A stretch of 64,000 bases of DNA, from positions 62,001 to 126,000 of the forward strand of contig NZ_PNCJ01000027.1 of NCBI RefSeq assembly GCF_005887115.1, read 5' to 3'. Numbering within the stretch: the stretch's first letter is position 1; the number at the start of each line of letters is the position of its first letter. This document shows positions 7,858 to 17,424 of the stretch, in pieces. The notes under the pieces were generated by a model. The model made no database searches, was not told the DNA's origin, and saw only the letters and a list, made by a program, of their open reading frames with translations. A program made the translations under genes and the position numbers. This stretch comes from Pseudoalteromonas rubra. Its GTDB lineage: Bacteria > Pseudomonadota > Gammaproteobacteria > Enterobacterales > Alteromonadaceae.

Positions 7858-10800
7858 TCACTGTTGAACGACCTGGCCGGCTTGTAAACTCACTCTGGCT
7901 GGTGTTGACTGCTGCAGCACAAAGACAAATTCAGTGCTGCTGCTTTGCTTCAGCACGGTGAGCAAATTGCCTGTCACTGAACTACTGAAAAGCTGTGCAC
8001 CCGTGTCATTAAAACTGCTATCCCAACTTCCCGGAGACTCGCTGAGCAACAGCTGGCCGACATACAAGGACTTCGAGCTGCTTGCCTGCGCAAATAGCAG
8101 TAACTTACCATTGCTTTCAATCCAGGCCTGACTTAATAGCACCGCTTCGCCCTCGAGCTGTGTAAATTTCAAAATCCCGCCATCTGCAAAGCTGGTATCC
8201 AGTGCACCTGAACTGTTCACCCGAACGATAAAATTATTAGTGCCTGCGTAGCCAAAGACAATAAAGCCCTGGCTGGCATCAACCACAGACCCTTTAATGG
8301 TGATGTCGTCGCCTGCACTCAGTCCAATGTCCAGTAAAGCCAATCCACCTGTTCCGAAACTGGTATCCGGAACGCCGGTTACACTGGCTTTGGCGAGTAG
8401 TAACTGAGGTGCAGTTGGACCCGGTTGACTTTGCCCAACCCCGACCAGACTACTACCTACAGTATGGATCATGGATACTCGATGTGCATTGGGGCTGCAG
8501 CTAGGCTCCCCCGGAATGGTGTATTCGAAGGAACTCGACAAACTACCTGAGCTGGAAACAATGAAGGCCATACTGTGGGTGTAACAGCTGGCTGTTACTT
8601 GCCCAAGAGCAAGAATATCTCCAGAAGGCAGTACCGTAAGCTGTGTTAAATCCAGAGCAGAGGCCTCTGCTTTGTACTCACTGGCGCTCAGGCTGAATAC
8701 ACCACTGTTGGCAAAACTGGTATCCAGAATCCCTAAGTTACTAAATTTGCTAAACGTTGCCATGGCTTGTTCGTCGCCTGCGGACACGGATACCATACCC
8801 GAAGCACTCAGCAAAACGGCACCGGCACTGTCTTCAGTAATGGCACCCACAGTGGCACTGGACATAGTCCCCATCGTTGTCACTGGTACCGTGGAGGTTA
8901 ACCCCAGATTGCCAAAGGTACTCGTTCGCTGGCCAACGCCATCCAGTTTCAATACATATGGCACCGCCTGTGGAGAGCTTTGCCAGTTGTTAGCCTGACC
9001 ACTGAGCAGCAAATGCCCTGCTGATGCGCTAAAGCTGGAAGTGTGCCCTGCGACAAATGTCTCATCTCGGCGGCCAACACTGACAGTGCGTTGACCAAAT
9101 GAACCAAAACTCTGGTTAAACTCAGCGGTTGTGGCTACTTCGCCCAGCCAATGCTCAGACAGATAGTTGTTGCCCAAATAATTAAACTTCTGACCACTGA
9201 GCAGCAGCCCACCTTGCGTTTCAAGTAAATCAAATACCTTCAGCCCTGTGCCATGATAAATGCTAAAGCCATTGTTACCCGGCAGCCAGTTCACATCTAC
9301 ATCGCCATTGAGACCCACTTTTATAATTTGAACGACCTGATCACTACCAAAAAAGCTGCGTTGTAAAGCCAGATAGTAAGTATCACTGTCAGCGACGATA
9401 CCGATCCCTGTAGCAGAGTAGCCGGATATATCATTGCTAGAATCTGTGGGGAGTTCACTGAGCGCATAGGTACGTTTACCTGTGCCTGCAAATGCGGTGT
9501 CCAATACGCCATCCATGGTGATTTGTAGTAAGTACACAGAACGCTCTTCCCCAGACTCATCTAGTGTAGTGAGTCCGGTTATCAGTAGGGTGTTGCTGTC
9601 TTTGACCTGCACATGACGGGTGGTGTCATTGAATTGGTTACCGTTGGCGCCATCGGGCACTGGAGTAATATTGATTTGTAGCAGGCCATTATTCTGAAAG
9701 CTACTATCTGGCGTCAGCGTGCTACGCGTGAGGCGCATTAACATGATATCCTCACCTGTTTCGCTGGAGGTGATTTCCCCATACACAAGATAGTCACCGG
9801 AGGGCAGAGTGACCATGCCTCGTGCATTTTTAGTAGGCGTGTCTGCAAGCGCCTGAGTAACGGATACTTCTCCCTGCGCAGTGATCCTGGATAAGGTGAC
9901 AGTACCTGTGGTTGCGCTGCTTGTCGCTTTGATATTACTCAGTATGGTAACGGTCTCATTGTCCTCCAGTGCAATGGCGACAGGCGCCACAAAGACGTTG
10001 CTGCCCAGTGGTAAAGTCATATACCCATTGCCATTGGCATAGCTGGTATCCAAAGAGCCATCTCCCAGCAGACGGAAAACCAGCAATTGCTGTGAACTGT
10101 TGAAATTAACGTACCCGGCCACATAAATGCGCCCTTGCGAATCAACAGCAGCCACCTTGGCCCAGACATCCTGTGGAATGCTTTCTATCTCTATACCAAA
10201 ACCACTTTGGAAGTTACCCGCATCGGCAAATCCATTGTCCGGACGGCCATCACTGAGTTGTCTGCTTACATAAGCTCGGTGGATATTGCGACCGGCGGCA
10301 TCATTGAAATGACCAACGGCCCCCACACTTACCAGTTTGCCATCGCTTTGCAGCACCGTTTGCCCTGGGCTATGAAACTCCAGGCTGGCATTGAGTGCCA
10401 CCATTAAGCTGCCATCACTGCCAAAATTACTGCGTTTAATGGCCACATAGCTTGGAGCTGCTTGTGTAACAAAAATACTGAGCTGACTTTCAGCGCATAG
10501 TTGTGGGGTACCAGAGTCACAGACCGTGATGGTCAGAGTGTAGGTTTGCGCCCCATTGCTGGCAATCTGATCGGCATTTATTACGGTCACTTTGCCGTTA
10601 CTGTCAACGGAAAACAGGGTTGAATTTGAGCCAGACAATGCATAGGTCAGAGTATCGCCATCGGGGTCGGAGGCACTGATCTGCACTATCTCAGTACCAT
10701 TACTGACATTTGTGTCGATTTCGGTTGAGCCTGGCTCAACGGTAGGTGCGTAGTTTTTGTCGTTTACGGTCAGTGTGACCGTCGCGACATTCGAGGTTTC

Positions 10801-13635
10801 GGCCAAATCATTGTTCACGGTGTAACTGAAGCTATCGCCGCCAATGAAATTAAACTGCGGAGTATACTGAGCAGAGCCACTGACACTGTCAATCGAGACG
10901 CTGCCATGAGTTGGTGGCGTTACAACAGTGATACTGCTGATGATCAGGCTACGGCCTTTCGCCTGATCATTATTCAATATCGCGATATTTACAGCCACAT
11001 TTTTGTCGGTTTCAGCACTGTCATTGACAGCCACTGGCGTGGTGTCGGGCGCGGTAATTGTGATAGTCACAGTCGCGGTATTAGAGAAGGCACCATTGTT
11101 GTCTTTGACACGGTAAGTAAAAGTGTCTTCCCCTGCTAAAGTACCGGTATGGAAATAGGTGATGGAACCGGTACTATTTATTTCTGTGGAGCCCATAATT
11201 GCGGGTTCTACTATCTCTACGCTGTCTGTTTGTAATGTTCCGTCGGTATCGCTGTCGTTTTCCAGTACCTCAATAATGACGGACTGGCCTATTTCCAGTG
11301 TGGCAGTGTCGTTGTCGGCAATGGGGGCTTGATTGAGTCGCGCAACGGTGATGGACACCGTCGCTGTATTGGAAAGACCCCCTTCAGTATCTTGCACCTG
11401 ATAGGTAAAAGTATCGGTGCCAAAGAAACCGCTTTGCGGCGTATAGATAAAGCCGCCAAGACCGACGAGATCGAGTGTCACACTGCCATTGGTTGGGGCC
11501 GTGACAACGGTTAAGCTGTTGTAATTCAGACTACCGTCGACGTCACTGTCATTGGCCAGGACATCAATGGTGACTGGCATATTCTGCTGTGTTGTTGCGC
11601 TGTCATTGGCCGCGACCGGCGGGATATTGTTTCCGGTCACTTCAATAAACACATTTGCGATATTGGACAGGGCGCCTCTGTCATCTTTTATTTGATAGGT
11701 GAAGCTGTCGCTGCCACGGTAATCCGCATCACTTTGGTAAATAAAGTGCGTATTGTCATTACTCAGGTTTACAGTGCCATGGCTGGGCCCCTCGACCAGA
11801 ACCAGGCTGGTCAGGTTTAAACTGCCATCGATGTCCTGATCATTGGCGGCCACCAAGATGCTAACGGCTTGTCCCTGTGTGGCCTCAATACTGTCATCAT
11901 TGGCCAGAGGGGCATCATTCACTTCTATTACGTCTATTACAACAAAGGCTTGTACACTGGCTGCCCCATCGTCCACCTGATAAACAAAATAATCCTGCCC
12001 ATAACTGTTCTGTTGTGGGGTGTAGCGGAAACTGCCTGTATCACTGAGTTCTAACGTGCCCATGGTAGGTTGCTCAATGATTGAAAGCGCAAGAGGGTCT
12101 TCATCGGCGTCACTGTCGTTGCTCAGTACCCCTGGGATGTCAACAAACAACTGCTCATCTTCATTGGTCTGGTAACTGTCATTGACGGCGACAGGTGGAA
12201 AGTTGCTGACTTCATCTTCTATGCTCAGGGTGATGGTGGCGGTATTTGAGCCACCCTTGCCATCCTCAACCCGGTATTCGAAGCTATCGGTTCCAATAAA
12301 GTCGGTATCGGGCTGATAGTTAAAGCTGCCGTCTGAACTGAGAGTCAGTATGCCGTGCTGCACATCGGTTACCGGGGTTGTGTCGACAGTTAATGGATCG
12401 CCATCAAAATCAATGTCATTGACCAAAAGTCCGGCCCCGCTGATGGTTAATACGCTATTTTGTTCAAGCGCATAGCGGTTATCAAAGGCAATGGGGTCCT
12501 GATTGATTTGCTCAATTAGCAGGGATACTTCGGCTTCGGCGGTCGCGCCCTGACTGTTGACTATCCGATAGCGAAAACTGTCTGAGCCAAAGAAGGTTTC
12601 TCTGGGGACATAGGTAAAGCGACCATCCGCAAAGAGCGTCAGGGTCCCGTTTTGTGGTGCTCTGACTGGCGTGGTAACCAAAGTTAACGGAGGCAGGCCA
12701 TTGGCGTCGTCATTGGTTAGCAGGTTGCCAGAGACAGACTCAAACTGAATGCCGCTAAAGCTGTCAGAGACGGCAGTGGGTGTGACCAGGTTTGAGGCTG
12801 CCAGCATACGAGACTCGCTGAAGGCGCTCTCACCACTGCCATCAATGGCTGAGATCCGGGCATAATAATGCTTTTGTGGGTCGAGCCCGCTAAAGACATG
12901 GCTTGACTCTGTTAAAGCTATAGCCCGTTGTCCACCGGGTAAAGTAGTGACCGTTCGTATGTCATCGATGGGCGTTTCGGCAAGGTAGGCGTTGTAACGT
13001 AAAAAGCTCGAAAGTGGTTGCCAATCTAGTGAGGCTGTGCCGTCACTGCGCTCTGTGCTATTAAATACGACGCTGCGTGGGAGCCAGGTGATTTGTTGCG
13101 TGGCAACCGTGCTCAGATTGCCCCCGTTGTCTTCGACCCAGACTTGCAGTTGCACACTTCCGGGTTGCTGTCCGAAACTCATCGGATTAATACCGGTTTC
13201 AGTAAAGGCAAAGGGGTCGCTGCAGTTCCCATCGCACAGCACCTGTGCCAGTTCAGCATTTTCAAAGCCCAGTAAGACCCGACTAACCCCATCCGGATCG
13301 GTAATCGACCCCAGAGACACGGTAATATTTCCCCGATACGTACGCTGTGTATCAGGGAACAGGACAGTGCCTGTACCGTTTACAAACTGCGTGTTCACCA
13401 CTTGTCGGGCGGCCAGGTTGCGACTGGCGAGTTTGGGTTGATAATCAAAGGGGATCAGGTTTGCTTGTCCTGACGGCATGTCAGGCTGATCCGTGCTTTG
13501 GTCCTGTGTGGGTGGTACGCCTATGCTGTCATTATTCGGTGTTGTTGCGTTGTCACCATCGCCTGAGCAACCCGTTATCAGCGCGCCACAGATCAGCGTC
13601 AGTAAGCCCAGTTGGTGTAATTGCGAGCGCTTCAT
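7858..13635 (-). CDS. Giant lipoprotein with Ig/cadherin-like and delta-60 repeats
   Basis: Predicted cell-surface lipoprotein of 1925 residues. It begins with a lipoprotein signal (LTLICGALITGCSGDGDN, lipobox ITGC, Cys at 23). A disordered linker, an Ig-like segment and a fibronectin-III-like segment (about 190-285) come first. Then about eight tandem cadherin/VCBS-type modules of about 90 residues follow (about 285-995; recurring PVAANDSATT, VLANDSDVDGS, DTFTYQVQD), one more cadherin module (about 1000-1080), and then about 800 residues with delta-60-type repeats (GDGSLDTSY, TGVPDTSFGTGGLALLD, SSGALDTSFADGG), likely a beta-propeller. The family suggests adhesion or matrix binding. The Asp-rich modules probably bind calcium. 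The ATG has a purine-rich GGGGGATGCGGG in front, 12 nt after the FecR-domain gene. The TPR/barrel protein encoded first in this operon could carry it to the surface, which is an inference. Confidence 0.88.
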   Translation of the reverse strand: MKRSQLHQLGLLTLICGALITGCSGDGDNATTPNNDSIGVPPTQDQSTDQPDMPSGQANLIPFDYQPKLASRNLAARQVVNTQFVNGTGTVLFPDTQRTYRGNITVSLGSITDPDGVSRVLLGFENAELAQVLCDGNCSDPFAFTETGINPMSFGQQPGSVQLQVWVEDNGGNLSTVATQQITWLPRSVVFNSTERSDGTASLDWQPLSSFLRYNAYLAETPIDDIRTVTTLPGGQRAIALTESSHVFSGLDPQKHYYARISAIDGSGESAFSESRMLAASNLVTPTAVSDSFSGIQFESVSGNLLTNDDANGLPPLTLVTTPVRAPQNGTLTLFADGRFTYVPRETFFGSDSFRYRIVNSQGATAEAEVSLLIEQINQDPIAFDNRYALEQNSVLTISGAGLLVNDIDFDGDPLTVDTTPVTDVQHGILTLSSDGSFNYQPDTDFIGTDSFEYRVEDGKGGSNTATITLSIEDEVSNFPPVAVNDSYQTNEDEQLFVDIPGVLSNDSDADEDPLALSIIEQPTMGTLELSDTGSFRYTPQQNSYGQDYFVYQVDDGAASVQAFVVIDVIEVNDAPLANDDSIEATQGQAVSILVAANDQDIDGSLNLTSLVLVEGPSHGTVNLSNDNTHFIYQSDADYRGSDSFTYQIKDDRGALSNIANVFIEVTGNNIPPVAANDSATTQQNMPVTIDVLANDSDVDGSLNYNSLTVVTAPTNGSVTLDLVGLGGFIYTPQSGFFGTDTFTYQVQDTEGGLSNTATVSITVARLNQAPIADNDTATLEIGQSVIIEVLENDSDTDGTLQTDSVEIVEPAIMGSTEINSTGSITYFHTGTLAGEDTFTYRVKDNNGAFSNTATVTITITAPDTTPVAVNDSAETDKNVAVNIAILNNDQAKGRSLIISSITVVTPPTHGSVSIDSVSGSAQYTPQFNFIGGDSFSYTVNNDLAETSNVATVTLTVNDKNYAPTVEPGSTEIDTNVSNGTEIVQISASDPDGDTLTYALSGSNSTLFSVDSNGKVTVINADQIASNGAQTYTLTITVCDSGTPQLCAESQLSIFVTQAAPSYVAIKRSNFGSDGSLMVALNASLEFHSPGQTVLQSDGKLVSVGAVGHFNDAAGRNIHRAYVSRQLSDGRPDNGFADAGNFQSGFGIEIESIPQDVWAKVAAVDSQGRIYVAGYVNFNSSQQLLVFRLLGDGSLDTSYANGNGYMTLPLGSNVFVAPVAIALEDNETVTILSNIKATSSATTGTVTLSRITAQGEVSVTQALADTPTKNARGMVTLPSGDYLVYGEITSSETGEDIMLMRLTRSTLTPDSSFQNNGLLQINITPVPDGANGNQFNDTTRHVQVKDSNTLLITGLTTLDESGEERSVYLLQITMDGVLDTAFAGTGKRTYALSELPTDSSNDISGYSATGIGIVADSDTYYLALQRSFFGSDQVVQIIKVGLNGDVDVNWLPGNNGFSIYHGTGLKVFDLLETQGGLLLSGQKFNYLGNNYLSEHWLGEVATTAEFNQSFGSFGQRTVSVGRRDETFVAGHTSSFSASAGHLLLSGQANNWQSSPQAVPYVLKLDGVGQRTSTFGNLGLTSTVPVTTMGTMSSATVGAITEDSAGAVLLSASGMVSVSAGDEQAMATFSKFSNLGILDTSFANSGVFSLSASEYKAEASALDLTQLTVLPSGDILALGQVTASCYTHSMAFIVSSSGSLSSSFEYTIPGEPSCSPNAHRVSMIHTVGSSLVGVGQSQPGPTAPQLLLAKASVTGVPDTSFGTGGLALLDIGLSAGDDITIKGSVVDASQGFIVFGYAGTNNFIVRVNSSGALDTSFADGGILKFTQLEGEAVLLSQAWIESNGKLLLFAQASSSKSLYVGQLLLSESPGSWDSSFNDTGAQLFSSSVTGNLLTVLKQSSSTEFVFVLQQSTPARVSLQAGQVVQQ

Positions 13636-13647
13636 CCCGCATCCCCC

Positions 13648-14913
13648 TTAAGGTTGGCTCAAAGTAAACAAGCCCGAGGCGGTTACATCTGGCTCGTCAA
13701 TTTCATTCAAATTAAAGCTGCCACGTAACTTGCTCAGCTCATCGCTGAACAGCGTTTCTATGGTCCCCTCTGCCAGATTCTGTCCATGTGAGGCAAAATT
13801 CACGCCCAGGGTCATACCATTGGCATCTATCAAGCCGTTAAAGGCTGCAAACCACTCACCTTGTGGGTCGTTGAACGACAGCACTCCCTGAGGGACTGTG
13901 CCACTGTCAAAATCAACATTGATCTGCATCTGAATATCACTCACTGCACCCGCAGAAGAATTAAATTCTGCGCGCTCAAGGACGGTATAAAGTGCGGTAC
14001 CCGTGCGCTCTGCGATCAGGTCTTCAATTGGCTCCACCCCAAAGGTGTCGAGACTTTCCTCGCTAATAAAGTCGTTGTCTGAGATATCTCGGCCAACATC
14101 TGGCAAGGCGGTTTCAAAGGCCGCCTGAGAAGCGGGGGCCGTTGCAACGGGGGCTTGTGCGATGGCCAGAGATGTCGATTCGGAGGTTATTTCGCCGGAC
14201 TCGGATGACGTGTCGCCTTGATCAGCTTGCGTATCTGGCTCTGAATCGCTGCCGGAAGCCTGGCTTTGGGGGGTAAGCCGCGACAGTTGTTGTGGTGGGG
14301 CAAGTAACGTCGTCACTTCACCGCTTTGACTGACGCTGGCAAACGAATAGTTGCCTTCCTGGCCCAGTAACAGTGGCTGGTCATTGACACTGACTTCAAT
14401 GGTGCCATCCCAAACCGCTAATAATAGCGTATCACCCTGCCATTCCACCTCGTAGTGGGTACCGCGGATCCCGATACTACCCACCGGTGTTTTTAGCTGG
14501 TAATTGTCTTTATTCCCTTTGATTTTTCCGGTAATGGTACGCAACCCGCCCGTGACCAGCTCCATAACGACAGAGCCATCTTCTTCAGAAGAGCCAGAGT
14601 ACTCACTGATGATTAGCTGAGTATTTTCTTTCAACGCGATAAGTGCACCATCTTGCATGCGCAGCTGAGCGTTACTTTGTTGGCCCGTGTTCACTACATC
14701 AACATCGAAGACAGGACTGCGTCGTTTTAGCGCGCGTTGTGCTTCACTGTCAGTCGCCGTCGCAACCACTTGTCCCCGTGACATCAGGGTTTTGCCTGCC
14801 GGTGCTGCCAGACTCGACTGAGCTGTGATTAAACAGGGCAGTAACACTGCTGAGAGTGCGGATTGTCTGAGTGGCCCGAAAAGCTGCCAAACAGTACGGG
14901 ATTTAGAAATCAT
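13648..14913 (-). CDS. Exported FecR-domain protein
   Basis: Exported 421-residue protein. A signal peptide (SALSAVLLPCLITAQSSLA) leads into a FecR domain (about residues 50-190) with the typical GSIGIRGTHYEV strand. An acidic Ser/Gln/Glu-rich linker (about 210-290) and a C-terminal beta-rich domain of about 130 residues follow. The C-terminal part resembles lipocalin-like domains attached to some FecR proteins. FecR domains are periplasmic sensor modules; here there is no sigma factor or TonB receptor beside it, so it is not a classical iron-citrate regulator. FecR-domain proteins commonly occur next to CHASE2 cyclases, as here. AGGAG lies upstream of the ATG, and the start overlaps the end of the barrel-protein gene by 11 nt. 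It may pass information about the surface layer to the cyclase. Confidence 0.85.
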   Translation of the reverse strand: MISKSRTVWQLFGPLRQSALSAVLLPCLITAQSSLAAPAGKTLMSRGQVVATATDSEAQRALKRRSPVFDVDVVNTGQQSNAQLRMQDGALIALKENTQLIISEYSGSSEEDGSVVMELVTGGLRTITGKIKGNKDNYQLKTPVGSIGIRGTHYEVEWQGDTLLLAVWDGTIEVSVNDQPLLLGQEGNYSFASVSQSGEVTTLLAPPQQLSRLTPQSQASGSDSEPDTQADQGDTSSESGEITSESTSLAIAQAPVATAPASQAAFETALPDVGRDISDNDFISEESLDTFGVEPIEDLIAERTGTALYTVLERAEFNSSAGAVSDIQMQINVDFDSGTVPQGVLSFNDPQGEWFAAFNGLIDANGMTLGVNFASHGQNLAEGTIETLFSDELSKLRGSFNLNEIDEPDVTASGLFTLSQP

Positions 14914-16213
14914 AATGTACTCCTAAGGACCATTCAGTGCGATCATAGCTGTACAGCTGCAGCGAGCTGTCTTTGTCGTAATAAGCCAGTTTTGTTTCCA
15001 CGCCCCAGGCGGGTGATATCTGATAGAGCCAGCCTAACTGGGCGATGTGGAGTGTTTCGTCACGTACCTGCAAGAAAAAGGGGTGGGCAGCGCGGTGTGT
15101 GATATCTCGATACTGTATTCTGGCGCTGAGTCGGTGGGCGTCGTTCAGCCGATAAATCAGCGCAGCTCCTAAGTGGCTGTAATCGCGCGCATAATGTTCC
15201 CCTGCCGGCTCTTGTGCAGGCTGCCAGGTGTAACCTGCAGTAAAGCGGACTAGCCAGTTGCGGCTGGTTCTGCTGAGTGCCAATCCGGATGTATATAAAC
15301 GGCTGTCCAGTACGCTGTCACGCACGTTATTGAGGTTAAATGCACTGAGATTAAACGCTGCGGACCAGTGTGCGCTGATGGTGTAACGGAGCGCGCCAAA
15401 CACGCCAGCATCTTGTTGATAGGTACCTGAATCTAAAGACATAACACCAAGCTGAGTTCCCAGGTGGAGCTGCAATGCGTCTAGCTCCCGAATGTAACTG
15501 ATGTTGGCGCTGAGCTGCGTTCTGTCGAATTCATCACTGTCCTGGTGAACCTGATTCGACAATTGAATATTTGCCCGCCAAGCCTGATGCTGAGTTTGCT
15601 GCCAGCGACCATCAAAGCGGTAACTGGCACGGGCAAAGCCATCGGATGTTTCTCGACTGGTGTCGTCGATAAACAGAGGCAAACCGCCAATGACAATGCG
15701 GTCGTCCGTCGTACCACTGTTGACATTGCTGTCATGGCCCAGCGCCAGTGATACCCGGTGCTTAAGCTGTTGTTTCAGACTGGCCAGGTTTTCTTCAATC
15801 GCGTGTAGCGCACGTTCTACTCGTTGTCGAAACTCATCACTGAGCGGTGTGGCTAGTAGGTTATTGAGGGTGCTGGCGGCCTGAGGGTAGTTCTTTTGCT
15901 TGTTATAGGTCAAGCCCAATAAGAACAAACTGGGCTGGTGGTTGGGCTTCGCGGCGAGAACCCGTTCAAGCGCAAAAACGGCTTCATTAAAGCGGTTGGT
16001 CTCTAATGCGGCTCTGGCATATAAAAAGTCGAATTCTGGGTCACCTGCCGCATCTTCGAACTGTGACTGTGCCAGTGCATAAGCTTGTTCAAACTGGCCC
16101 TGCTCCAGTGCTGATTTGAGTTGTGTAAGCGACGTTGATGCCAGGGCGGTATTGGTATGTAGGCCCAGAAGCAAAACGACCGGAATAAACGCGCGTTGAA
16201 GTAATAGCTGCAT
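14903..16213 (-). CDS. Outer-membrane TPR plus beta-barrel protein (Slam/DUF560-like)
   Basis: First gene of the six-gene operon, 436 residues. A Sec signal peptide (PVVLLLGLHTNTALAS) is followed by TPR-like helices (about residues 28-135) and, from about 145, alternating beta-strands ending in WSLGVHYDF, whose terminal Phe is typical of proteins inserted by BamA. The junction contains SLALGHDSNVNSGT, a pattern familiar at the start of the barrel of DUF560/surface lipoprotein assembly modulator proteins. Slam proteins move lipoproteins across the outer membrane. A giant lipoprotein encoded two genes downstream is an obvious candidate client. The barrel is visible; the Slam assignment and the client are inferences. 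The ATG at 16213 is preceded by GGGTGA, and about 255 nt of non-coding DNA upstream should hold the operon promoter. Confidence 0.75.
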   Translation of the reverse strand: MQLLLQRAFIPVVLLLGLHTNTALASTSLTQLKSALEQGQFEQAYALAQSQFEDAAGDPEFDFLYARAALETNRFNEAVFALERVLAAKPNHQPSLFLLGLTYNKQKNYPQAASTLNNLLATPLSDEFRQRVERALHAIEENLASLKQQLKHRVSLALGHDSNVNSGTTDDRIVIGGLPLFIDDTSRETSDGFARASYRFDGRWQQTQHQAWRANIQLSNQVHQDSDEFDRTQLSANISYIRELDALQLHLGTQLGVMSLDSGTYQQDAGVFGALRYTISAHWSAAFNLSAFNLNNVRDSVLDSRLYTSGLALSRTSRNWLVRFTAGYTWQPAQEPAGEHYARDYSHLGAALIYRLNDAHRLSARIQYRDITHRAAHPFFLQVRDETLHIAQLGWLYQISPAWGVETKLAYYDKDSSLQLYSYDRTEWSLGVHYDF

Positions 16214-16468
16214 AACAGATCACCCAAAGTTCGATTATTCTCTGGTACTGCCAGTCAACTTTGTTTTTAAGCATTATTTCATACCCAGGCACCTTTACGT
16301 GCGTGCTTATACAACACGAATACGAGCACATTTGTAAGGCGCCGTGATATCACTGATAACAGCCTAACAGACTAATCTCTATCAGTTTTAAGTTAACGGA
16401 CCAAGAGAGTGTGATTAAATTATAGTCAGCACTTTCAATATTTCACTCTAAGTTACGGGTACAAATGA

Positions 16469-17227
16469 TTACTGTGACTGAATTGGCCTCAGGTCAGAGC
16501 TAATCATAGGATATTGCGAGAGTAAGTGGTTGTAGGTGCCGTCCTCGATAATCTCAGCCAGCCCTTGATTAAATAACTGAATAAGCTGCTGAGCGCGAGG
16601 GTGGTTTTTTACAATCCCAATATGCAAAGGCCAGGAGGCCACGACCTGTGGATGCAAGGTAAATGTTTGTGCCTGAAAATGATGAGTGATTGTGTACGCA
16701 GCCGCAAATTTATCTGCGATCATGCCATCGACCCGGCCTCGAGCCAGTTGTCGCAGGCATTCACTCACATGCAGTTGGGTGATGACTTTGACCTTGGGGT
16801 GCCCGCTGAGCAGGTTTTGATAAGCGAATCCACGGATCATGCAGACGTTTTTTCCGGTCAGTGACGCGAGTCCAGAGAAAGAGACAGACTGAGTTGCCTG
16901 AGAGATAAAAATCAGTTCGTTGTACAGATAGGGCTGGCTGAACAGAAAGTGCTCTGCACGGGTCTGAGTAAACCACAGTGCGGGGATTATATCGATATGA
17001 CCATTGTATGCCAGGCGCATGGCTCTGCTAAATGGTGCGGTCTGCAATGCAAATGTTTCGCCACTGCGCGCAAATGCGGCAGCGACAATATCGTAGCTAA
17101 GGCCACGATCGTCATTCTGTATGTAAGGCGGCCAGACGCTGTGGCTACCAAGCAGCATGGGCTTTGCCACCAGAGGTAGGGTGACCATCAGGCAATAAAG
17201 TAGGATGACAGGCATCAACTTGCGCAC
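16469..17227 (-). CDS. Periplasmic solute-binding protein family 3 (SBP_bac_3)
   Basis: Exported protein of 252 residues with the periplasmic amino-acid-binding-protein fold (family 3). A signal peptide (PVILLYCLMVTLPLVA) is followed by the two-lobe pattern: WPPYIQNDDRGLSYDIVAAAF near the start, MRLAYNGHIDIIPALWFT, LFSQPYLYNELIFI and VDGMIADKFAA. The start is GTG, with GGGGGTG 5 nt upstream. No ABC permease or ATPase gene is nearby, so it is an orphan. Such orphans often act as ligand receptors for sensor proteins or were separated from their transporter. It is transcribed away from the signal peptidase-like gene and has its own 240-nt upstream gap. The ligand cannot be predicted from sequence alone. 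Confidence 0.82.
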   Translation of the reverse strand: MRKLMPVILLYCLMVTLPLVAKPMLLGSHSVWPPYIQNDDRGLSYDIVAAAFARSGETFALQTAPFSRAMRLAYNGHIDIIPALWFTQTRAEHFLFSQPYLYNELIFISQATQSVSFSGLASLTGKNVCMIRGFAYQNLLSGHPKVKVITQLHVSECLRQLARGRVDGMIADKFAAAYTITHHFQAQTFTLHPQVVASWPLHIGIVKNHPRAQQLIQLFNQGLAEIIEDGTYNHLLSQYPMISSDLRPIQSQ

Positions 17228-17424
17228 AATTCACCCCCTTTATAATCGACCACCGTAAAGTTTAGTTTAGAAAACCTGAATTGGAATGCCAGAGTCGCAG
17301 TGAAATGCAAGTGTGGCCGTTTGTCGTATTTATGCTAAACAATGTCATTTTCAGTAAAGTGTCATGCAGGTGTCACAATGACAGTTTTATAGTGATATAC
17401 GGCTAACTGAAAAGACAACAAGTT

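Noticed and set aside
7858..13635. Internal repeats of the giant lipoprotein gene as DNA repeats or a CRISPR
   Set aside because: The periodicity is at the protein level (cadherin-like and delta-60 modules). There are no short identical repeats with unique spacers.
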